Positions 1 through 5,785 of a stretch of 20,475 nt of DNA are shown here, one piece after another. The position numbers were made by a program, and so were the translations under genes. Numbering within the stretch: the first letter of the stretch is position 1; each line of letters begins with the position of its first letter. This DNA comes from a virus: IMG/VR virus record IMGVR_UViG_3300033064_006802, positions 1 to 20,475 of that record. The stretch is one strand, 5' to 3'. The notes beneath the pieces were generated by a model. That model was not told the origin of the DNA, ran no database searches, and saw nothing but the letters and a program-made list of their open reading frames with translations.

Positions 1-1
1 T

Positions 2-421
2 ATGTATCATATGGCACAGCGGGAAAGTGATAACACCGCACATGTGGTTAATCAGTTTGGAATGTTGGGTAAATACCAGTTTAGTCCCACTACTATCAAA
101 ATGTTGGGATTTAATATATCCAATGCAAAATTTCTAAACAATCCTAAACTTCAAGATTCTGTTATGATCGCCAATTTACGTCTAAACAATCAAGAATTAA
201 ACTCTATTATTAAAAAATATGAAGGAAAATTAGTAAAGGGAATCAAAATTACACGAGCAGGTATATTGGCAGCCGCACATTTAGCCGGACCAGCGCATGT
301 CATGAAGTTCTTTGCAAATGCAAATGATGCAATAGGACTACAGGATGCAAATGGAACTAGTGTGAGAGATTATCTTCAATTGTTTGCCAAGCATAACATC
401 AAGAACGAGCATCTATTATGA
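2..421 (+). CDS. Lysozyme/lytic transglycosylase-like domain protein, 5'-truncated
   Basis: Probable peptidoglycan-cleaving domain that would open the cell wall during tail penetration or lysis. The visible 139 residues look like the end of a lysozyme-fold domain. An Glu-Ser pair (residues 8-9) is followed by a G-K-Y-Q-F motif (residues 23-27), then a leucine-rich stretch with LQDS (50-53), an ITRAGILAAAHLAGP segment (about 83-97) and D-x-N-G-T-S-V-R-D-Y near the C-terminus. This order is typical of phage transglycosylase-like proteins, with Glu8 the likely catalytic acid. Only seven residues precede that Glu, too few for the fold's first helix, so the ATG at position 2 is probably internal and the gene begins upstream of the window. 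It overlaps the next gene by ATGA. Because the gp5-like gene nearby lacks a lysozyme domain, this protein may supply that activity; that is inference. Confidence 0.6.
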   Translation: MYHMAQRESDNTAHVVNQFGMLGKYQFSPTTIKMLGFNISNAKFLNNPKLQDSVMIANLRLNNQELNSIIKKYEGKLVKGIKITRAGILAAAHLAGPAHVMKFFANANDAIGLQDANGTSVRDYLQLFAKHNIKNEHLL

Positions 422-702
422 TATTGTTAAGCATTAGCGCAGTACTAAATGTCGTATTACTATATGCAGCATGGAACTCCGTGCGTAAAATAGAGATGTT
501 AGAAGATACACTCGGTAATTTATATTCCCGCATACAAGGTACACTAAACACAATGCGGGAGCTAGACGAAAAACAGATGTTTGAGAACGACGATGAAGTG
601 GGAGATGTATTCGCACAAATCACGGACACTGTTAATGAGTTGCGCCCGTTCATCTATGGGAGCGTCAATGCAGATGGTCAAGAAGAAACAAGTACTAGGT
701 AA
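418..702 (+). CDS. Small single-helix membrane protein with coiled-coil tail
   Basis: Unrecognised 94-residue protein. Residues 1-20 (MILLSISAVLNVVLLYAAWN) form a clear hydrophobic, probably membrane-spanning helix. A basic residue and a heptad-like charged helix (about 23-56) follow, and then an acidic C-terminal half. Proteins of this shape, an N-terminal anchor plus a short cytoplasmic helix, are common beside late genes in T4-like aquatic phages, but their role is not established. The start codon overlaps the stop of the lysozyme-like gene (ATGA), which suggests translational coupling, and its last 35 bases overlap the sigma-factor gene. A holin or spanin role next to a lysozyme-like gene is possible, but no lipobox or second membrane segment is present. 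Confidence 0.75.
   Translation: MILLSISAVLNVVLLYAAWNSVRKIEMLEDTLGNLYSRIQGTLNTMRELDEKQMFENDDEVGDVFAQITDTVNELRPFIYGSVNADGQEETSTR
658..662 (+). promoter_or_regulatory. Ribosome binding site deciding the start of the late sigma gene
   Basis: GGGAG lies five bases before the ATG at 668 and inside the upstream gene. It supports starting the sigma factor at 668 (or at the in-frame ATG at 674) rather than at the upstream in-frame ATG at 581, which would overlap the membrane-protein gene by more than 120 bases and add residues with no sigma-like character. Confidence 0.5.
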
Positions 703-1411
703 AATTTATTTTACACAAGAAACCGAAAACGCAATCATCAAGTACAACAAGACAGATGATTTAGAAGAACGCGAAGAAGTATACAGAGAATTTATACAAG
801 CCCCGTTTGATAAGTTGGCAGAAAATGTCATCAATCGGTTTAAATTTCCATACATGACAGGTTCCTTTGATGATGTTAAGTCAGAGGTAGTGTCTTTTTT
901 GGTTATTAACATCCACAAATTTGCAGAAGGCAAAGGCAAGGCATTTTCCTATTTTAGCGTGATTGCCAAAAACTATCTTATATTACACAATAACAACGCT
1001 TATAAGGACGAAAAGCGGTCAGTATATTTGGTAGATAAAGTAGATGATGCCTTTATGTTGGAAGAAATCTTGATTATAGAACCAGCAGATCAAGAACTGC
1101 AAAGCGATATGCGTGATTTTACGCAGTTGCTTGTGCAATACTGGGATTTCAATTTAACCAAGATCTTCAAAAAGAAGCGAGACATAGATATCGCTACCGC
1201 CGTGGTGGAATTACTTCGTCGAGTAGATGGTATTGATAACTTCAATAAGAAGGCACTGTATCTTATGATTCGTGAAATGACTAATCATAAGACTTCGCAC
1301 ATCACGAAGGTTATTAATAAGATGAAAGTCCATGTATTTGCAAAAATGCAGGAATTCCGCAGAACCGGACATCTTGCAGATCCATCCAACTATTTTACAT
1401 ATAAAAAATAA
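668..1411 (+). CDS. 55: Late-transcription sigma factor, T4 gp55-like
   Basis: Directs host RNA polymerase core to phage late promoters. With the start at 668 it has 247 residues. Residues 46-113 match sigma region 2 of gp55-type factors: FDKLAENVINRFKF (47-60), then DVKSEVVSFL (69-78), NIHKFAEGKGKAFSYFS (81-97) and AKNYLILHNNNAYK (100-113). This is the part that binds the polymerase clamp and melts the promoter. Residues 190-230 are helical with a helix-turn-helix look (REMTNHKTSHITKVINKMK, 202-220), which may correspond to a region-4-like DNA-binding element. T4 gp55 is shorter (about 185 residues) and ends in a hydrophobic/acidic clamp-binding tail. Here the C-terminus is basic/aromatic (NYFTYKK), and no such tail is obvious. 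It overlaps the preceding gene by 35 bases. The assignment rests on region 2 and is fairly secure; the exact start is less so. Confidence 0.85.
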   Translation: MQMVKKKQVLGKIYFTQETENAIIKYNKTDDLEEREEVYREFIQAPFDKLAENVINRFKFPYMTGSFDDVKSEVVSFLVINIHKFAEGKGKAFSYFSVIAKNYLILHNNNAYKDEKRSVYLVDKVDDAFMLEEILIIEPADQELQSDMRDFTQLLVQYWDFNLTKIFKKKRDIDIATAVVELLRRVDGIDNFNKKALYLMIREMTNHKTSHITKVINKMKVHVFAKMQEFRRTGHLADPSNYFTYKK

Positions 1412-1449
1412 CCTTTAACTATTTATAGAATAGTAACTTGGAGGTTATA
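1409..1449 (+). promoter_or_regulatory. Leader with TATTTATA octamer and hairpin that can mask the ribosome binding site
   Basis: This short gap holds an AT octamer TATTTATA (1420-1427), which is the reverse complement of the T4 late-promoter consensus TATAAATA. It also holds a strong GGAGG ribosome binding site (1440-1444) five bases before the ATG at 1450. TAACCT (1409-1414, including the upstream stop codon) is the exact complement of AGGTTA (1442-1447). Inside that pair, ACTAT (1418-1422) pairs with ATAGT (1430-1434) around a seven-base loop. A long read-through transcript could therefore hide the binding site, while a transcript starting just after the octamer could not. The pairing is directly visible; the regulatory reading is inference. 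Confidence 0.4.
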
Positions 1450-1845
1450 ATGAGCTTAGACAAAGAAATATTTGATGGAAAGACACTTTCCGACCTATTT
1501 TCCGAAATTTACAAGAATACGGATACCAAAAGACAACAAATTAATACGTTTGTGTCTAAATTGGTCATGTTAATCCGCACCCCAGAAGATGCGGCGGTGA
1601 TTGGTCCTATTATAAAAGATTTTATTGAAGTAAATGTCAAAAACGACGAACATTTAGTTCGTGTCGCCCAAATTGCCCAACGTATTGTCGGAGTAATGTC
1701 AACTGGCGAGACTATTGATGGGCTATTGACTGAAGAAGAAAAGCAAAATCTGCTGAAGGACATTAAGTTAGAAGTAGAAGAAATGCAGGATGACGGCAAA
1801 AATATCGAAGAAAATATCTTCGCTATACAAAAACGAGTCAATTAA
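1450..1845 (+). CDS. Conserved-looking helical protein upstream of the gp5-like hub gene
   Basis: Unrecognised 131-residue protein, predicted to be almost entirely helical and soluble. The central part (residues 30-82) carries QINTFVSKLVMLIRTPEDAA (30-49), then IGPIIKDFIEVNVKNDEHLV (51-70) and a further helix, RVAQIAQRIVG. The last third is acidic and coiled-coil-like. I chose the ATG at 1450 over the in-frame TTG at 1438 because GGAGG lies five bases before 1450. It ends with TAATG shared with the hub gene, so the two are probably translated as a coupled pair. A small chaperone or baseplate-associated role would suit the position, but nothing in the sequence proves it. Confidence 0.8.
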   Translation: MSLDKEIFDGKTLSDLFSEIYKNTDTKRQQINTFVSKLVMLIRTPEDAAVIGPIIKDFIEVNVKNDEHLVRVAQIAQRIVGVMSTGETIDGLLTEEEKQNLLKDIKLEVEEMQDDGKNIEENIFAIQKRVN

Positions 1846-3224
1846 TGCAACCAGGTGGCTTTCGTGTAACAAACAGACAAGGTGGACAAAAAACATTAAT
1901 GCCCGGGGCTGACTACGGCAGTTCAGCCCAGGCGCAGCCGTTTATTTATGATGTTGCCCAAGTGGAAACTGTTATTTATAATGAAGAAAGCACAACACCA
2001 AATATTGGCCAATATTCACAAACTCGGTCCGACGAAACTGCAGGTCGTATTCAATTTCGTTTGTTATCAATAGATCAGCAAACAAAACGAAAAGATTTAA
2101 GTTGGGCAGATCCCCTTACTCCATACCAATCCGTGTTCCCTATTATCGGGGAGCATGTATTGATATTTAAGGCACTTGGTCGCTATTATTATATCGGTCC
2201 ATTAAATACCAATCGCAATATTACGCAAAATACATCACCATTATTGGGCGATACGGTAGAAGCAGCCGGTAGCACCCATCAACGCGCTAGGGAAAGTTTG
2301 GCAGGTATTACCAGAACCATGTCAAATGCGGGTAATACTAATAGAAGCAAATTTAAAGACATTAACGTTAATCCGTTAAAAGTCTTTGAAGGTGACATTG
2401 TATTACAAGGTCGTTATGGTAATTCCATACGATTTGGTAGCAGCCAACGCAGCGGACCAGCGAGCCAACAAAATCCTAACATTATTATTCGTGCAGGACA
2501 GGCAAAGAACGCCCCAAAAACAGGGAATGCGAAATTAGCACTGACCATTGAAAATACAAACAATGACGCCAGTTCTATTTATCTATCATCAAACGAAACC
2601 ATTGCGTTTAGTCCCGCCACACTATCCAGCAAAGCATTTTTAGCATCGCTAAAGAATAGACCTGGTGTATTTGATGGCGCACAAATATTAATTAATTCCG
2701 ACAGAGTAGTAGTGAACGCCAAGGATACATCTATATTCCTATTTGCAAAACAAGGTATTCACTTAAATGCCATATCGGAAGGAATTACACTGGACGCCGA
2801 AGGAGTGATCATATTACGCTCCGAGTCCAATACCACCATAGCCGCTAAGAGCACAGTATTGTTGAAGAGCGAAGCAGATATTACAGTGACTGCTAAGCAA
2901 TATTTAACAATGGATGCAGATAAGCGCATGACATTACGAAGTAATGAAATTTATATGGGTGGCTATAGTAATATGTCACAACCACTGGTCTTGGGCACGA
3001 CATTAAAATTATTCTTATTAGAATTGAAAGAAATATTTAAGGTGGCACAACCACTAACACTCCCAGGCTCAGGATTAGTAAGTCCTGTATTTTTGGGGTT
3101 GATGGAATTGCTGTATGCAAAGTATATGGTGTTGCCGGGTGTTGTCAATCCCCTCTGGGCATCTAATGATAATTTTGCATTAAAGTCTAATACGCAAACT
3201 GCTGGCTCAACGGTCACGGTATAG
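1845..3224 (+). CDS. 5: Baseplate central spike/hub protein, gp5-like (OB fold plus beta-prism, no lysozyme domain)
   Basis: Forms the trimeric needle under the tail tube that pierces the outer envelope. Of 459 residues, about 38-120 form a gp5/VgrG-type OB fold (GRIQFRLLSID at 67-77, FPIIGEHVLIFKALGRYYYIGPLN at 98-121). Residues 183-250 carry the GDIVLQGRYGNSIRFGS segment (183-199) and an ENTNNDASSIYLSSN stretch, typical of gp5-like proteins of T4-like aquatic phages. Residues 282-370 are a run of short alternating beta strands (for example STVLLKSEADITVTAKQYLTM, interrupted at residue 350), the intertwined beta-prism. The C-terminal 85 residues are more hydrophobic and may form the tip or a partner-binding region. 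T4 gp5 is about 575 residues and has a lysozyme domain between OB fold and prism; none is seen here. Starts on TAATG shared with the upstream gene. Confidence 0.85.
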   Translation: MQPGGFRVTNRQGGQKTLMPGADYGSSAQAQPFIYDVAQVETVIYNEESTTPNIGQYSQTRSDETAGRIQFRLLSIDQQTKRKDLSWADPLTPYQSVFPIIGEHVLIFKALGRYYYIGPLNTNRNITQNTSPLLGDTVEAAGSTHQRARESLAGITRTMSNAGNTNRSKFKDINVNPLKVFEGDIVLQGRYGNSIRFGSSQRSGPASQQNPNIIIRAGQAKNAPKTGNAKLALTIENTNNDASSIYLSSNETIAFSPATLSSKAFLASLKNRPGVFDGAQILINSDRVVVNAKDTSIFLFAKQGIHLNAISEGITLDAEGVIILRSESNTTIAAKSTVLLKSEADITVTAKQYLTMDADKRMTLRSNEIYMGGYSNMSQPLVLGTTLKLFLLELKEIFKVAQPLTLPGSGLVSPVFLGLMELLYAKYMVLPGVVNPLWASNDNFALKSNTQTAGSTVTV

Positions 3225-3227
3225 TAT

Positions 3228-4865
3228 ATGTCCGATAAACGACTGGATCTAGTAGCCACTACATTAAAAAATTTGGGTACGGGCGCTAGTGAACGCATAA
3301 CCGCAATTTCACAGATACCGGCTGACATAAACAGTATTACAAAAACCGCAATTATGGCACAAGCCCGGCAGGAAGTATTGCGCGGTGGTATGTCCGATGC
3401 TATGTATAATATTACGCAAAAATTCCTGCAGGAAGAATTAGCAAAAGGAGTAGATTCTCGCTTATCAAATTTCAAACCCGCCATATTAGCGGGTAATGCA
3501 CTGCAACGTAAAAATACAAGCACGGTGGAGGGAAGTGATCCTGCAGCAACAACATCAACAGCACGAAAAGCTGCAATGGCAGGATTAGATCCCATAACAA
3601 AAAAAATTACTGATGAAATTGATAAACTCACCAAATTAGCAGATACAAAGAATATGCTGATGCAGCAGTCCAGTGCGATTTTTGCGCAAATTAATGCATT
3701 GACGGAACGATTGAATGGACTGACAGGGAACTTCGGCGCACAGCAATTACAATTATACCAGCAACAATTAGATAGTCTGCAGACGGTCTACGATACTACC
3801 ACGGCTGCTATAGATACAATTACTGCTCTGTATAACGCGAAATACGAAACATTACAAAAATTAAATCTGCTATATATAGAAAAAAAGAAGACAATACTAG
3901 ATATTATTGATACATACCAGAAGTTACTCCGCTTGCCAGAAATTCCAAGGAGTATCAAATTTCCAAAATTACCAAAGCTTCCCAATATCAATCTTTCCAA
4001 GGCTGATTTTAAGCAGCAATTTTCTAATTTAGTGACTGCGGTGGTGAATGCATCAAAAGTGGCAGCACAAACATCATTGAAAAACGCAGAGAAACAATAT
4101 CAACCCAAGTTAGCTACTGAAAAGCCGACTGACGCCTTTACTACAGCAGTTTCGTCTGCAAAAAAGGCACTGGGACAGGCGGAAGCACGAATCAATGCGC
4201 TTAACGCAGCAAAACAGGCAGCAATAGATACGGTCACCGGTGCACTAACAACACAGATCAACGGATTGATTGCCGGGGTAGCATTAACACAGCAAAATAT
4301 TGCGTCTAATATTGGTAGAGTGACAGCACAAGCACAGCAAAATATTATTAATATTCAAACTGCGCAACAAAAAGCGCAGGCGCTCGCGGCCGGATTGACT
4401 CAAGGATCCGATCATTGGCGTCAATTTGCAGATACAATGACGGAAGATACGGCCACTTTGCTCGCACAAGCAGCGGCGGGTATGAAATCCGCACAAGATA
4501 CGATACGGGGAAATCTAGCAGCAACAGATATCATAGCAAACGCATCGGGAGCAAGAACCCCAACGTATACGACAGACGAACAAGAAAAATTGGATGCATT
4601 ACAAGCCAATATAACAACATTTTTGAATGCGGGTAGGTATAATAATTTCAAAATTGGTGTAGGCAAGGCAAAGACACTGGGCGATGCGCTCGGTCAATCT
4701 CTAAAATTACAAGAATTTAAGGCAGCATTTCCAGATGCCTTCATTAATACGTTCTATGACAAGCGAAATATAATTAGTAATGTGAATGGCGTTTATCTGG
4801 TAGTCACCGCCGTATATCAAACAAGACCGCTTGTGATCCCTGCAGCATCGGTGGTCAACCCGTAA
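3228..4865 (+). CDS. Long coiled-coil structural protein, possible hub or tape-measure-like component
   Basis: Unrecognised 545-residue protein rich in Ala, Gln, Lys and Thr. It is predicted to be long helices: about 125-235 and 268-435 are heptad-like, with no membrane segment. A Pro/Lys hinge rich in LP pairs (residues 236-262) separates the two helical halves. The C-terminal 40 residues turn beta-like (NGVYLVVTAVYQTRPLVIP), perhaps a docking piece. In T4 the hub protein gp29, which also sets tail length, is a similar size (590 residues). If a tape measure spans about 0.15 nm per residue, 545 residues would suit a tail near 80 nm. The gene begins three bases after the gp5-like stop with only a weak binding site, consistent with coupled translation. 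A hub or needle-associated structural role is the safest statement; tape measure is a guess. Confidence 0.7.
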   Translation: MSDKRLDLVATTLKNLGTGASERITAISQIPADINSITKTAIMAQARQEVLRGGMSDAMYNITQKFLQEELAKGVDSRLSNFKPAILAGNALQRKNTSTVEGSDPAATTSTARKAAMAGLDPITKKITDEIDKLTKLADTKNMLMQQSSAIFAQINALTERLNGLTGNFGAQQLQLYQQQLDSLQTVYDTTTAAIDTITALYNAKYETLQKLNLLYIEKKKTILDIIDTYQKLLRLPEIPRSIKFPKLPKLPNINLSKADFKQQFSNLVTAVVNASKVAAQTSLKNAEKQYQPKLATEKPTDAFTTAVSSAKKALGQAEARINALNAAKQAAIDTVTGALTTQINGLIAGVALTQQNIASNIGRVTAQAQQNIINIQTAQQKAQALAAGLTQGSDHWRQFADTMTEDTATLLAQAAAGMKSAQDTIRGNLAATDIIANASGARTPTYTTDEQEKLDALQANITTFLNAGRYNNFKIGVGKAKTLGDALGQSLKLQEFKAAFPDAFINTFYDKRNIISNVNGVYLVVTAVYQTRPLVIPAASVVNP

Positions 4866-4973
4866 CTTAACTCGGTATTTTTCTGTAGAGAAACGCCATA
4901 AATCGTTCAAATTCAATATCTTTTGATATTTAAATAAAGGGGTAATACGGTTATTTTCTTCAAGGAGAACAAT
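4866..4973 (+). promoter_or_regulatory. Intergenic leader with two small hairpins and TTTAAATA octamer
   Basis: This is the longest gene-free stretch (108 bases). It contains a small stem TTTCT/AGAAA (4880-4884 and 4889-4893), then AATATC-TTTT-GATATT (4915-4930), a perfect six-base stem with a four-base loop. The octamer TTTAAATA (4929-4936) overlaps the end of that stem and differs by one base from the T4 late-promoter consensus TATAAATA. The ATG at 4974 follows with AAGGAG at 4962-4967. A late promoter for the gp25/gp6 group is the likeliest function. The stems lack a following T-run, so a terminator is not supported. Confidence 0.4.
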
Positions 4974-5336
4974 ATGGATAATGCATTATTTAGGGCATAT
5001 GTAAAGGAATTGGTCAAAGAACAGGTAGAAGAAACAATAGAAAAGACCGTACGGAAAATGTTACCAGAGTTATTAGGTGAAGCGGTAGCAGAACTTAAAA
5101 ATACTTCTACTATTACAGAATCTGCCTCTGTTAAAAAGACCACCCCTAATCGTCAACGTATAGCAGAAATGATGGGGCTAGAACGGATAGGAGACACCCT
5201 TTCAGCCAATACAAGCACGATGCAGACACAGTTACCACCACATGTGAATCCAAATGATCCAGGTGTTAAGCTTGCGATAGACGCAATTAACAAAGATTAT
5301 AGTATGCTCATGAAGAAAATAGCTACTACAAGGTAG
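4974..5336 (+). CDS. Small helical protein upstream of gp25, function unknown
   Basis: Unrecognised 120-residue protein with a very good ribosome binding site (AAGGAG, seven bases upstream). Residues 1-44 form a charged amphipathic helix rich in Glu, Lys and Val (from ALFRAYVKELVKEQVEETIE at 4-23 to about 44). A Ser/Thr-rich linker follows, then a Pro/Asn segment (about 88-96, PPHVNPNDP) and a short C-terminal helix. No membrane segment or enzyme motif is seen. It sits first in the transcription unit that continues into gp25 three bases later, so an assembly factor or minor baseplate protein is plausible. The N-terminal helix could mediate oligomerisation. Confidence 0.75.
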   Translation: MDNALFRAYVKELVKEQVEETIEKTVRKMLPELLGEAVAELKNTSTITESASVKKTTPNRQRIAEMMGLERIGDTLSANTSTMQTQLPPHVNPNDPGVKLAIDAINKDYSMLMKKIATTR

Positions 5337-5339
5337 TTT

Positions 5340-5777
5340 ATGTCTAAGACTGTATACTTGGGATCCACGTTACCATTAGGTCGTAATCGTGTAGGATATT
5401 TTGCGACTACTACTGATCCATTGGAAAACGAAAAGTCCAAGTTTATCAACTTAATGTTGACGATGAAGGGAGAACGAGTTTCCAATCCAACATTTGGCTG
5501 CGATTTGTGGAAACTTTTGTTTGAACAAAAAACAGATAATATGCAAGATTTGGCAAAACAATACGTTACCGATGCGGTAGAACGGTTTATGCCATATCTA
5601 AAGCTACGCCAAATTTCAATCACGAATGTTGATACATTTTTGACTGACAATACTATCAATTTATATGTCCAGTATGCGTTTGCGAATAATCCACTAGCGG
5701 TGCAATCTGTTCAACTGACCATTGGTGATCTTCCGCAGGGAAGTTTAGTAAGTTCTGGTATGTTATCTACACTCTGA
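5340..5777 (+). CDS. 25: Baseplate wedge protein gp25 (GPW/gp25 family)
   Basis: Wedge subunit that joins the gp6 ring to the tail sheath and is thought to start sheath assembly; homologous proteins exist in phage P2 (gpW) and type VI secretion (TssE). At 145 residues it is near the usual family size (T4 gp25 is 132). The family pattern is visible: a helix with an Asn-Leu pair (residues 37-38), then GER (44-46), Pro50 and F-G (52-53), followed by the LLFE helix (59-62) and two C-terminal beta strands (residues about 93-103 and 108-116). A binding site AAGG (5330-5333) overlaps the end of the upstream gene. gp6 follows eight bases after its stop, an order seen in many T4-like phages. Confidence 0.9.
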   Translation: MSKTVYLGSTLPLGRNRVGYFATTTDPLENEKSKFINLMLTMKGERVSNPTFGCDLWKLLFEQKTDNMQDLAKQYVTDAVERFMPYLKLRQISITNVDTFLTDNTINLYVQYAFANNPLAVQSVQLTIGDLPQGSLVSSGMLSTL

Positions 5778-5785
5778 GATAAGCA

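Noticed and set aside
581-667. Upstream extension of the sigma-factor gene to the ATG at 581
   Set aside because: It would overlap the membrane-protein gene extensively and adds residues with no sigma character; GGGAG before 668 gives a better start.
1438-1449. TTG at 1438 as start of the small protein before the gp5-like gene
   Set aside because: It would place the GGAGG ribosome binding site inside the coding region; the ATG at 1450 has ideal spacing.
1973-1980. TATTTATA octamer inside the gp5-like gene (another at 16197-16204)
   Set aside because: Both lie in coding sequence in an AT-rich genome, with no nearby gene start, so they are likely chance matches; they also weaken the promoter reading of the intergenic copies.
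2963-3634. A 223-residue open frame on the minus strand across the gp5-like and coiled-coil genes
   Set aside because: It overlaps two well-supported + strand genes, has a Ser/Val/Phe-rich shadow composition and has no visible ribosome binding site or recognisable motif.
4880-4893. Stem TTTCT/AGAAA as a transcription terminator after the coiled-coil gene
   Set aside because: The stem is only five AT-rich pairs and no T-run follows.
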